A stretch of DNA of 8,455 bases, taken from contig CALCJH010000326.1 of the NCBI GenBank assembly GCA_937967775.1, positions 1 through 8,455 of the forward strand. The letters run 5' to 3'. The notes beneath the pieces were generated by a model. It had not been told where the DNA came from. It did no database searches and saw only the letters and a program-made list of their open reading frames with translations. Below, one piece after another: positions 1 to 6,828 of this stretch (position 1 is its first letter; the number at the start of each line of letters is the position of its first letter). A program made the translations under genes and the position numbers. This DNA comes from an uncultured bacterium. GTDB lineage: Bacteria; Armatimonadota; UBA5829; DSUL01.

Positions 1-147
1 GCGCACCTGCCCGGACAACCCGCGGATGTAGCGCGTGGCGCGTTCGTGAAGCTCGCGGGATTTCGGGCCGGGCGGCGGGGTGACGATGCGGGGATACTCG
101 TTGAGGTCCACATCCGCCCAGTACTTCGTTTCCATCACGGTTGCCAT
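1..147 (-). CDS. Class III (PLP-dependent) aminotransferase, N-terminal fragment
   Basis: The first 49 codons of a gene that leaves the window at position 1. The peptide begins MATVMETKYWADVDLNEY and continues with a PRIVTPPPGPKSREL-type segment followed by HERATRYI. That proline-rich stretch is typical of the N-terminus of 4-aminobutyrate/acetylornithine-type class III aminotransferases, where it precedes the PLP-binding fold. No catalytic residue lies in the visible part, so the substrate cannot be named. The ATG (147-145) is preceded by GGAGG with 8 nt spacing, which supports this start; a second in-frame ATG lies four codons downstream. The gene diverges from the secreted glycosidase-like gene and has a good sigma-70-type promoter about 60 bp upstream. 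Family assignment rests on a short N-terminal pattern only. Confidence 0.7.
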   Translation of the reverse strand, partial: MATVMETKYWADVDLNEYPRIVTPPPGPKSRELHERATRYIRGLSGQVR

Positions 148-209
148 GGCTTGTGCCTCCGTCTTGCCGGGTCTGGTCTCTGCTGGCCCGAGGCTGCCCG
201 GCCAGTACG

Positions 210-237
210 ATTATGCAGATTTCTCCAGAAAAGTCAA
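210..237 (-). promoter_or_regulatory. Sigma-70-type promoter of the aminotransferase gene
   Basis: On the minus strand, TTGACT (237-232) is separated by 16 bp from CATAAT (215-210). Each hexamer matches the consensus at 5 of 6 positions. Transcription would start near 203, giving a leader of about 56 nt before the ATG at 147. The spacer contains a perfect palindromic pair, described separately. Confidence 0.6.
220..231. promoter_or_regulatory. Operator-like palindrome inside promoter spacer
   Basis: TTTCT-CC-AGAAA is a 12-bp inverted repeat with 5-bp arms. It lies wholly between the -35 and -10 hexamers of the aminotransferase promoter. A bound dimeric regulator here would compete directly with RNA polymerase. 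The symmetry is visible in the sequence; the operator role is inferred from position alone, and a repeat this short could arise by chance. Confidence 0.35.
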
Positions 238-307
238 CATAACATCAGTCTGGCACTGGTTCACGGAACCGTGTGCTGCAGCTTTCTCACGAACCGCAAG
301 ACTGTAT

Positions 308-410
308 CCGGTTCGCGACGGGATTCGGCACGGACGGCGGGCTGACCTCTACCGTCCGACCGCCGGAGGGCCGCCAGCTGCAGGAAACAGGCTGCGAGGC
401 GGCGAACCGG
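308..410 (+). other. Structured leader candidate (nested inverted repeats, three-way junction)
   Basis: A perfect 9-bp inverted repeat, CCGGTTCGC (308-316) with GCGAACCGG (402-410), encloses two further arms: CGGACGG (331-337) with CCGTCCG (352-358), 14-nt loop, and GCCGCC (370-375) with GGCGGC (398-403), which contains a shorter AGC/GCT pair. The last arm shares two bases with the closing helix, so it would shorten by two pairs if both form. Together they describe a possible three-way junction ending 83 nt before the GTG start of the secreted protein. No clear plus-strand promoter was found upstream, so transcription of this segment is assumed. The remainder of 148-493 shows no convincing gene. 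Confidence 0.3.
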
Positions 411-493
411 CGATGGTAAAGGGCGCAAACGGCCTGCCTGTGGATTGCCGTGCCTGCACTCTCAGCCTGCAAGCATCGAAGGAGAATATCCCT

Positions 494-3400
494 GTGAAGA
501 CCCTGTTTTCCCTGCTGCTGGCGCTCGCCCTCGTGGCGCCGGCGGAAACAGCCGCCCCTGCGGCCGGAAAGTTCGCGCACTATGTGGCATCTCCCGCCGG
601 CGAGCGCTTCGAGTGTCCTATCTTGGACGTCTGGCTTCAGGCCGGCCCCGTCGAGGACTCCGGAGAGCGGCGGATGCAGTGGTGGACCTTGACCCTGCGG
701 AAGCGGAGCGGCGAGCTGCTGGCCGTCCGCGCCCTGTCGGGAAAAATCCCGATGACGGGCCGGGAAGGTCCGGGCGAGATCGCCCGCTACCAGTTCCTCC
801 CAGGGGCCGAACAGACGGCGCTGGAGTATGTGGACGGCTCGACAGGACGCGCCCTTCTTCCGTCAGAGTATAGCTTCGTCCGCAACTTCCTGCCCCGCCC
901 CGCTGTGGATGCGCGCTTCATGGACGGATTCGCCAGCACGGGTGAGATTCTGGGCCACCCCATTACCCGCACGAAAGGGGCTACCTCCCCGCCCGCTGTC
1001 CGTTTCCAGCCGCTCAAGACAGTGCGCATCCGCACAGACTTCGTGATCGGCACCGGCCGGACATTCCGGGACGACGGCAGAGGGCGGGATCTGCCCGATG
1101 GAGACTACACCTACATTCCCTGGACCCGGGACGACTATGAGAAGATGCTGAACGCCGGATTCAACTACTTCGCCGTCTCCTCCCCCGATCTGCGCGCCTG
1201 GCTGCTGGAGCAGCCCGCCTTTATCGCTCTGGGGGCCGGAATCGCATATCCGGACGATCTTTACCGGTCCAACGTGCTGACGGCGGACATGTTCATTGAC
1301 GAGCCCATGGTCCGGATGGGCTGGACCGGCGGCATTCCGATGAGCCCCACCGGGCCGGAGCAGGTGGCCGAAGCGCTCCGCAAGCGCGTGGCAGCCCACT
1401 ACGCTCTGCGCGACCGCCTCCTGCCGGTGGGGCGCGGGCTGGACGGCACCCTGGACCTGGTGCGGCCCAAGGCCCCCTCGTGGGAGACCGAGTTCTGGTC
1501 CGCCTGGTATCAGTTGCAGGCCGGAGCGCCGGGGATCGTCCACGAAGGCCGCTACGTGAAGCGCGGCTACGGATGGGAGCCTGAGCGTCTGGTGGGTGAA
1601 GGACTGGAAGGTCTTACAAAGACCGATATGTTCAACTTCTATTACGCCTTCCTGCGGGGCGCGGCAAGATCTTTCGGAGGATACTGGGGTACCAGCCTGT
1701 ACGGACACTCAGAGGTGGATCTGCGCGTGCCCGCATTCATCCGGGCCTATCAGATGGGAGCGCGCCACCTCTGGTTCTGGACATCGGACCACGAGCACCA
1801 TATGCCGTTCACGGAGCAGCTGCGCATCGCCCGTGCTATCACGGAATACGCCCGCCAGCATCCGCGCCCTAGCCCGCAGAAACTGCTCCGGCAGGCAAAG
1901 GTGGGCATCGCCCTCCCGCCTGGCTACGCATTTACCTGGGACGGAACCTGGGGGATGGAAAGAGAAAGGCTGAACCCGGCCGGCGTCAGCTACGGCGACA
2001 TCTCAGCCGCCCTACTGTGGGAAGGAATCATCCAGTCGAGACGGGGAGTGGAGTTCGATTTCCTGGTGGATCATCCCGGAATCGAGAAGCTGGGATATGA
2101 GCAGCTGGTCATCATCCGCGAGGATGGCTCCGTCCGGCGCATACCTCCGGGCCGCGAGGAGCGCTCTCCGAAGGAAGTCCGGGTGAAGGTGACAAAGTCG
2201 CAACCAATCCGTCAGCAGACCGGCGGGAGATCCGTCGCCGGAGAGATCCGCCGCGCCCCGGTCATTTGGGTTGATGGTGACCTCTCGGAGTGGCAAGCCG
2301 CCGACTGGAAGAGCCTGGGACCTGCGGACTGGTTCGGCGACAGCAGCCGGCACGTCATCACGCTCAGCGCGCCGGAAGGCTACATCCTCGCGGCGGGAGA
2401 CTGCCTGGGTGCCCGTCTCCAGAAGCTGACGCCGGATTTGATGGAGCGCTACGCGGTGGAAGCATTCATCGAGTATGAAGACTACCTGGTGGTCACGCAC
2501 GTGGAGCCAGGCTCGCCCGCGGAGGCTGCGGGGCTCCGGGAAGGGGACGTCATCCATACCGTGGACCGGGAGCGGGTTCGCAATCCTCTGGCGATGGAAC
2601 GCCTGGCGGCGCGGCTGGCCCGGCAGCAAGGCAGCAAGGCGGAGATGGAAGTCATCCGCTCCGGGCGGACGCGCTACAGCGGGAAGGAGGATCTCTTCGG
2701 CAGCTTCGCCTTTCTGGTGGATGACAACTACCTGTATTTCGCAGCGCGGGTCTCCGACGATGTCCACGTTCAGGATCTGGACGGGTGGGGAATCTGGCAG
2801 CAGGACTGCGTGCAGATCGCCCTGGACCCGGCCCTTGAAGCGACGAAAGGCGGCTATGGCGAGAACGATCACGAGATCGGCTTCGCGCTGCGGGGGAATG
2901 AGACACTGGTCTGGCGGTGGAAGGGCCGTCGCGGCCAGCCGGTCCAGCGACCGGAAGGTGTGAGGGCCGCCGCTGTACGGCAGGGGACAGAGACCATCTA
3001 TGAAGCGGCGATCCCTCTCCGGGAGATCGCTCCTTTCGCCCCCGAGGTCTGGCCGCTGTGCGGTGTGAACGTGGTGATCAACGACAGCGACGAGACGGAA
3101 ACCCGCAAGGGGCGGCTGGAGCTGGTGGCCGGAGCGACGACGCGCGGCAAGAATCCGGACCGCTTCGCCGTGTTCCACACGCAGCCCACCGGACACGGAC
3201 GCAGGCTCTCCGCGGGCATCACCTGGAACCGCCGATGCGCGCAGGAAGGCGGAGCGCTTCAGGCGACGCTCGCGCTTTGCTCCAGAGAGACGCAGGAAGC
3301 GATTTTACGGGCCGAGCTGCGCTCGCTGGACTCTCCTTCGTCTCCTTTGAGTGTGCGGGAGACGACGGTGCCGGTGACTCCTGACCCACGTGCGCTGACT

Positions 3401-3526
3401 CTGGAGATCTCCAGCGTCTCCCCGGCCGGACGGTATCTGCTGGACATCAGCGTGCGCACAAAATCCGGCCAGCTGGCGACCCGCGATCGCCTGCCGGTGT
3501 TCATCTACCCTCCGGCGCGCAGGTAG
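494..3526 (+). CDS. Secreted glycosidase-like protein with a PDZ domain nested in a CBM9-like domain
   Basis: A 1010-residue exported protein. The GTG start (494) is chosen because AAGGAG (479-484) lies 9 nt upstream and the first residues, MKTLFSLLLALALVAPAETA, form a signal peptide. Longer in-frame extensions would run into the divergent aminotransferase gene. Domains seen: beta-rich N-terminus (about 26-165); a TIM-barrel-like region (about 200-465) with WTRDDYEKMLNAGFNY from W210, MFIDEP at 266-271 and an aromatic/His cluster HLWFWTSDHEHH at 425-436; a probable amidotransferase-like beta/alpha domain (about 469-560); VDGDLSEW at 593-600 opening a CBM9-like domain that resumes near 727 with DDNYLYFAARVSDDVH and ends near 894; a PDZ domain at about 638-726 with LGARLQKLTPDL and VEPGSPAEAAGLREGDVI; and a C-terminal beta domain. 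D269/E270 are candidate catalytic acids. Carbohydrate binding and hydrolysis are inferred. I cannot assign a glycosidase family or substrate. It ends 15 bp from the convergent SDR gene with no terminator visible between. Confidence 0.85.
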   Translation: MKTLFSLLLALALVAPAETAAPAAGKFAHYVASPAGERFECPILDVWLQAGPVEDSGERRMQWWTLTLRKRSGELLAVRALSGKIPMTGREGPGEIARYQFLPGAEQTALEYVDGSTGRALLPSEYSFVRNFLPRPAVDARFMDGFASTGEILGHPITRTKGATSPPAVRFQPLKTVRIRTDFVIGTGRTFRDDGRGRDLPDGDYTYIPWTRDDYEKMLNAGFNYFAVSSPDLRAWLLEQPAFIALGAGIAYPDDLYRSNVLTADMFIDEPMVRMGWTGGIPMSPTGPEQVAEALRKRVAAHYALRDRLLPVGRGLDGTLDLVRPKAPSWETEFWSAWYQLQAGAPGIVHEGRYVKRGYGWEPERLVGEGLEGLTKTDMFNFYYAFLRGAARSFGGYWGTSLYGHSEVDLRVPAFIRAYQMGARHLWFWTSDHEHHMPFTEQLRIARAITEYARQHPRPSPQKLLRQAKVGIALPPGYAFTWDGTWGMERERLNPAGVSYGDISAALLWEGIIQSRRGVEFDFLVDHPGIEKLGYEQLVIIREDGSVRRIPPGREERSPKEVRVKVTKSQPIRQQTGGRSVAGEIRRAPVIWVDGDLSEWQAADWKSLGPADWFGDSSRHVITLSAPEGYILAAGDCLGARLQKLTPDLMERYAVEAFIEYEDYLVVTHVEPGSPAEAAGLREGDVIHTVDRERVRNPLAMERLAARLARQQGSKAEMEVIRSGRTRYSGKEDLFGSFAFLVDDNYLYFAARVSDDVHVQDLDGWGIWQQDCVQIALDPALEATKGGYGENDHEIGFALRGNETLVWRWKGRRGQPVQRPEGVRAAAVRQGTETIYEAAIPLREIAPFAPEVWPLCGVNVVINDSDETETRKGRLELVAGATTRGKNPDRFAVFHTQPTGHGRRLSAGITWNRRCAQEGGALQATLALCSRETQEAILRAELRSLDSPSSPLSVRETTVPVTPDPRALTLEISSVSPAGRYLLDISVRTKSGQLATRDRLPVFIYPPARR

Positions 3527-3541
3527 GAGACTCGGACCGGT

Positions 3542-4267
3542 TTAGCCCTCATCAGGTGGGGCGGGGGCTCCGTCCCGCGGTTGGTAACCCAGAAGGCGCC
3601 GCGTGGACTCCAGGTCCAGACGCGGCTCGCGGTTGTCACTGATGCCGTGCACGATGGCGAAGCCGACATCGAGCGGAGCCTGCAGGGCAAGGTGAAGGAG
3701 CTGACACAGGTCGTCCTTGCTGACGAAGAGTCGGAAGAAGTCCGGGAACGTCTCGCAGGCGAGACGGGATGGATCCGAGAAAGAGCCGATGCGGACCGCG
3801 ATGCAGCTCATGCCCTTGCTGGCGTATACGTGGCATAGCGCCTCGCCGAAGCACTTTGTCGCCGCGTAGGCGTTCAGCGGACGGGGCGGCATATCGGCTG
3901 TGACGGGCACATCCGGCGGGTAGCCCACCACAGTCTGCACGCTGGATGCGAAAACAAAACGCCCCACACCGCGCCTGAAAGCGGCATCGAAGAGATAAGC
4001 GGTAGCCGCAAGATTGTTCGCCACCAGCGACGGCAGGGAAGCGTTCGTATTCGGGTCCGCTGCGAGATGCAGAACCGCCTCTACGCCGTCCGTCAGCCTC
4101 CAGAGCAGGTCCGGGTCATTTGCTTCGCCGATGACCCAGCGGCCTGCGGAAGCGTACCCGCTCGCAGGATAGACCCGGTCGGTCAGAACCAGGTCATAAT
4201 GGGCCCCGTAACGCTCGATGAAGGCAGACGCGATGCGCCCTGCGGCTCCCGTAATGAGAAGTTTCAA
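3542..4267 (-). CDS. NAD-dependent epimerase/dehydratase, uronate-dehydrogenase-like extended SDR
   Basis: A 241-residue Rossmann-fold enzyme. The N-terminus KLLITGAAGRIA carries the dinucleotide loop, with A13 in place of the third glycine. Acidic D30 at the end of strand 2 favours NAD over NADP. HLAAD (67-71) and NN (84-85) are typical extended-SDR positions. The catalytic set is S108/S109 in FVFASS with Y134 and K138 of the YxxxK motif. VRIGS (158-162) and the later SKDD segment resemble uronate dehydrogenases, which oxidise hexuronates to aldarolactones. The WWDN-like C-terminal motif I associate with those enzymes is not visible, so the exact substrate stays open. The start is TTG (4267-4265), supported by AGGAG 10 nt upstream; no ATG or GTG exists between it and the upstream stop. 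It lies 39 bp behind the isomerase gene, so cotranscription is likely. Confidence 0.8.
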   Translation of the reverse strand: MKLLITGAAGRIASAFIERYGAHYDLVLTDRVYPASGYASAGRWVIGEANDPDLLWRLTDGVEAVLHLAADPNTNASLPSLVANNLAATAYLFDAAFRRGVGRFVFASSVQTVVGYPPDVPVTADMPPRPLNAYAATKCFGEALCHVYASKGMSCIAVRIGSFSDPSRLACETFPDFFRLFVSKDDLCQLLHLALQAPLDVGFAIVHGISDNREPRLDLESTRRLLGYQPRDGAPAPPDEG

Positions 4268-4285
4268 CGGGGGACGGCTCCTCCC

Positions 4286-4302
4286 GCCCGCAGGCTGCGG
4301 GC
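4286..4302 (-). other. Intercistronic GC hairpin before the SDR ribosome-binding site
   Basis: GCCCGCA and TGCGGGC form a perfect 7-bp stem with a 3-nt loop in the 39-bp gap between the isomerase stop and the SDR start, just upstream of its AGGAG site. It lacks a T-tract, so it is not an intrinsic terminator. It could modulate translation of the second gene or stabilise the mRNA; this is inference. Confidence 0.35.
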
Positions 4303-4306
4303 TGCC

Positions 4307-4885
<579 letters not shown>

Positions 4886-4961
4886 CCCGCCCCGGCCCCC
4901 GGACTTCCAGCGGGGCTAATGCAGATGCTGTCAGGCGATGCGGACACAGCAATCCGGGATA

Positions 4962-4981
4962 GCCAAAGTGGCCCATTTGGC
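4962..4981. repeat. Inverted repeat GCCAAA/TTTGGC
   Basis: Six-bp arms separated by 8 bp, located 9 bp before the larger palindromic element at 4991-5091. It could be an operator for the isomerase operon or part of the same repeat unit. Nothing in the sequence decides between these. Confidence 0.35.
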
Positions 4982-4990
4982 ATTCCCCCA

Positions 4991-5091
4991 CGCTGGTTGA
5001 GCAGCCCGCCTGCGGCGGGCGAGTCGAAACCAAGGGCCCTTATCGGCGTGGTCTCGATACGCGCGGCCGACGTCGCGCTACTCGACCAGCG
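4991..5091. repeat. 101-bp palindromic double-hairpin (REP/BIME-like) repeat element
   Basis: The outer ends CGCTGGT (4991-4997) and ACCAGCG (5085-5091) are perfectly inverted, and the similarity extends inward (TTGAGCAGC against GCTACTCGA). The left half forms a hairpin with the stem GCCCGCC/GGCGGGC around TGC (5004-5020), flanked by GGTT and AACC. The right half pairs GGTC and GCGC with GCGC and GACC. A 10-bp palindrome AAGGGCCCTT (5032-5041) sits at the centre. From memory, the GGTTGAG...TCGAAACC and GGTCTCGATACGC...CTACTCGACC pattern matches an intergenic palindromic repeat abundant in many actinobacterial genomes. Only one copy is in this window, so its dispersed nature is inferred. It is intergenic, between the sugar operon and the hemL side. 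Confidence 0.65.
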
Positions 5092-5169
5092 TAGTCCGGT
5101 GGAGCCGGGGGAATGGGAGCCAGGAGTCAGGGTAGCCGCGTTGCTCAAGACGCGGGTTGAGGGATAGAC

Positions 5170-5210
5170 AGCCTTACTTGAAGTCGGCCGGGTCCCGACT
5201 CGGGAAGGCT
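5170..5210. repeat. Nested inverted repeat in intergenic region
   Basis: AGCCTT (5170-5175) and AAGGCT (5205-5210) close a 41-nt segment. Inside it GTCGG pairs with CCGAC, or alternatively TCCCGA with TCGGGA (5193-5205). It lies between the palindromic element and the terminator at 5235-5271. No T-tract follows it on either strand. The rest of 5092-5234 shows nothing I can name. Confidence 0.3.
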
Positions 5211-5234
5211 ACGCCGGTCAACGATAACGGAGGC

Positions 5235-5271
5235 AAAAAAAGGCCTGGAAGCGGGGGCGCTTCCAGGCCTT
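5235..5271 (-). terminator. Strong intrinsic terminator
   Basis: On the minus strand AAGGCCTGGAAGC and GCTTCCAGGCCTT form a perfect 13-bp stem (5271-5259 with 5252-5240) around a 6-nt loop, and a run of seven T residues (5241-5235) follows. There is no T-run on the plus-strand side, so the terminator acts on leftward transcription. It ends the candidate small RNA and also catches transcripts reading out of hemL, which has no terminator of its own. Confidence 0.9.
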
Positions 5272-5333
5272 CCGGTCGTGCTTTGCGCGGGTGATAAACC
5301 TTCGGTCTTGGCGACCATCACAAATGCAAACGC
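5235..5333 (-). ncRNA. Candidate small non-coding RNA (about 99 nt), unassigned family
   Basis: The segment is bounded by a near-consensus promoter and an intrinsic terminator, with no credible reading frame between. The start near 5333 is placed 7 nt after the -10 element. Predicted fold: TTTGC (5330-5326) pairs with GCAAA (5286-5282), enclosing GTGAT (5321-5317) paired with ATCAC (5295-5291), which encloses GGTC (5316-5313) paired with GACC (5307-5304) around a GCCAA loop. About ten nucleotides then lead into the terminator stem. I do not recognise it as 6S, SRP, tmRNA, RNase P or a known riboswitch. It could be a free trans-acting RNA, or a 5' leader whose terminator attenuates the isomerase operon. 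The 390-bp gap and the intervening repeat make the first more likely. Confidence 0.6.
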
Positions 5334-5339
5334 AATGCA

Positions 5340-5400
5340 ATGTTACCATCCTCGCGTCGGGATGTCAACAGATTCCGGCAACTTTTTTGCGGACTTTTTT
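5340..5400 (-). promoter_or_regulatory. Near-consensus sigma-70 promoter with upstream A-tracts
   Basis: On the minus strand TTGACA (5368-5363, perfect -35) is followed by exactly 17 bp and then TAACAT (5345-5340). Upstream are two six-A tracts at 5388-5383 and 5400-5395, their centres 12 bp apart, reminiscent of an UP element or intrinsic curvature. The distal tract begins with the last base of the hemL TGA codon. These features suggest strong expression of the short RNA downstream. This is the best promoter match I saw in the window. Confidence 0.8.
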
Positions 5401-6695
5401 CAGCCCGCTTCCACCGCTAGGTCCCGCAGGCTCGCGGCGGCGGCCTCGACTGTTTGATCCACGGCCGCGCGGTCATGCGCGGTGGAGACAAACCACGCCT
5501 CGAACTGAGACGGCGGCAGGTAGATGCAGCGCTCCAGCATCAGACGATGGAATCTGGCGAAGGCTCTGCGGTCACAGGAAAGCGCGTCCTGAAAGTTGCG
5601 CACCGGCCTGTCTGTGAAGAAGAGCGTCAGCATAGACCCCACCCGCTGGACGCGCGCTGAAATACCCGTATACTCAGCCGCTTCCTGCAGCCCGGTGGCC
5701 AGCCGTGTGGAGAGCTCCTCCAGGTACTCATACGCCTCCGGTGTGCATAACTCCAGTTGCGCCAGCCCTGCCGCTGTCGCCAGAGGATTCCCGCTAAGCG
5801 TTCCCGCCTGGTACACCGGACCTTCCGGCGCCACCTGCCGCATAATGTCGGCACGCCCGCCGTAGGCCGCAAGCGGAAGACCGCCTCCCAGCACCTTCCC
5901 GAGTGCAGTCAGGTCCGGACGGATGCCGAACAGCTCCTGCGCACCGCCGGGAGCAAGGCGGAAGCCGGTCATCACTTCATCGAAGATCAGGAGTGCACCG
6001 ACGTCCTCAGTCATCTCCCGGAGCGTCTCCAGGAAGCCTGCATCTGGCGGAACGCAACCCATGTTCCCTGCCACGGGCTCCACGATGACGCAGGCTAGGT
6101 CCTCGCCCAGAGAATCGCATACTTTCCGGAACGCCCCGGCATCGTTGTAGGGCAGACATACTGTGTCAGCCACCGTGCCGGGCGGCACTCCCGCGCTGTC
6201 GGGCGTGCCGAAGGTCGCCGCGCCTGACCCGGCCCGGGCCAGAAGCGCGTCCACGTGGCCGTGATAACATCCTTCGAACTTCACCACCTTCGCACGTCCC
6301 GTGAAACCGCGCGCCAGACGGATGGCGCTCATCGTCGCTTCCGTGCCGGAGTTCACCAGACGCACCATCTCCACGGAGGGGATCATGCGGGTGATCCTCC
6401 GTGCTAGCGCCACCTCGCGCGCCGTGGGGGCGCCGAAGCTCAATCCGTCCGCCGCTGCCTCTTGCACGGCGCGCACCACCTCGGTCCGGGCGTGCCCGAA
6501 CAACATCGGCCCCCAGGAACCGACGTAGTCAATGAACTCGTTGCCGTCGGCGTCCGTAAGGCGGCAACCTTCTGCCCGGACGATGAACGGCGGGGTCCCC
6601 TCCACCGCCCGGAACGCCCGGACGGGGCTGTTCACCCCTCCCGGCAGCAGTTTTTCAGCCTCATTCAGCAGCTCAAAGGATCGCGTGAACTCCAT
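5400..6695 (-). CDS. hemL: Glutamate-1-semialdehyde 2,1-aminomutase
   Basis: A 431-residue PLP enzyme (EC 5.4.3.8) that converts glutamate-1-semialdehyde to 5-aminolevulinate, the last step of the C5 route to haem and other tetrapyrroles. Family signatures: LLPGGVNSPVRAF (16-28), NSGTEATMSAIRLAR (115-129), YHGH (144-147), VEPVAGNMG (205-213), FDEVMTGFR (238-246) with the cofactor-contacting D239, the PLP lysine K267 in GKVLGGGLP, and AGTLSGNP (297-304). Length is normal. The ATG at 6695 gives the usual HemL N-terminus, but AGGAG directly abuts it with zero spacing. In-frame GTG at 6725 and TTG at 6818 lack an SD and would add unrelated sequence. It is cytoplasmic, with its own likely promoter behind the PilB/GspE gene. 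It runs directly into a separate promoter and RNA unit at its 3' end. Confidence 0.97.
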   Translation of the reverse strand: MEFTRSFELLNEAEKLLPGGVNSPVRAFRAVEGTPPFIVRAEGCRLTDADGNEFIDYVGSWGPMLFGHARTEVVRAVQEAAADGLSFGAPTAREVALARRITRMIPSVEMVRLVNSGTEATMSAIRLARGFTGRAKVVKFEGCYHGHVDALLARAGSGAATFGTPDSAGVPPGTVADTVCLPYNDAGAFRKVCDSLGEDLACVIVEPVAGNMGCVPPDAGFLETLREMTEDVGALLIFDEVMTGFRLAPGGAQELFGIRPDLTALGKVLGGGLPLAAYGGRADIMRQVAPEGPVYQAGTLSGNPLATAAGLAQLELCTPEAYEYLEELSTRLATGLQEAAEYTGISARVQRVGSMLTLFFTDRPVRNFQDALSCDRRAFARFHRLMLERCIYLPPSQFEAWFVSTAHDRAAVDQTVEAAAASLRDLAVEAG

Positions 6696-6788
6696 CTCCT
6701 GTCCATACCGCCGGAGCCGGAGCACGGGGCCGTTCGCAACGTAACCGTGCAAAAGAGAGGGCCGGCCGCCTGTCCGGCGTCCAGCCCC

Positions 6789-6812
6789 ATCATAGCGTCC
6801 CCGGCCTGTCAA
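6789..6812 (-). promoter_or_regulatory. Likely hemL promoter region
   Basis: TATGAT (6794-6789) is a good -10 and would give a leader of about 90 nt to the hemL ATG. A perfect TTGACA (6812-6807) lies upstream, but only 12 bp separate them, too short for a normal -35/-10 pair. At 18-bp spacing the -35 would be TTGTGC, a poor match. Either the -10 works with a weak -35, or a regulator compensates. Confidence 0.4.
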
Positions 6813-6828
6813 GCACAACGGGGGCAGC

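Noticed and set aside
251..266. TGGCAC as a sigma-54 -24 element upstream of the secreted protein
   Set aside because: The required GC at the -12 position with correct spacing is absent.
258..270. GGTTC-ACG-GAACC short palindrome as an operator
   Set aside because: The arms are only 5 bp in GC-rich DNA and no promoter could be placed next to it, so it is not reported as a site.
80..493. In-frame N-terminal extension of the secreted protein beginning at an ATG at position 80
   Set aside because: It overlaps the aminotransferase coding region on the other strand, lacks a ribosome-binding site, and would bury the clear signal peptide that starts at 494 behind a good SD.
863..1708. Minus-strand open frame within the glycosidase-like region
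   Set aside because: Low-complexity composition and no recognisable motif; fully covered by the supported plus-strand gene.
2012..3196. Long minus-strand open frame antisense to the secreted protein
   Set aside because: High GC content makes such shadow frames common. The plus-strand frame has recognisable domains throughout, while this one has none.
3527..3541. Bidirectional terminator between the convergent genes
   Set aside because: The 15-bp gap has no inverted repeat and no T-tract.
5235..5319. Possible small protein starting with an ATG at 5319 (minus) inside the candidate RNA
   Set aside because: There is no SD upstream, and the frame runs through the terminator stem and T-tract without a stop.
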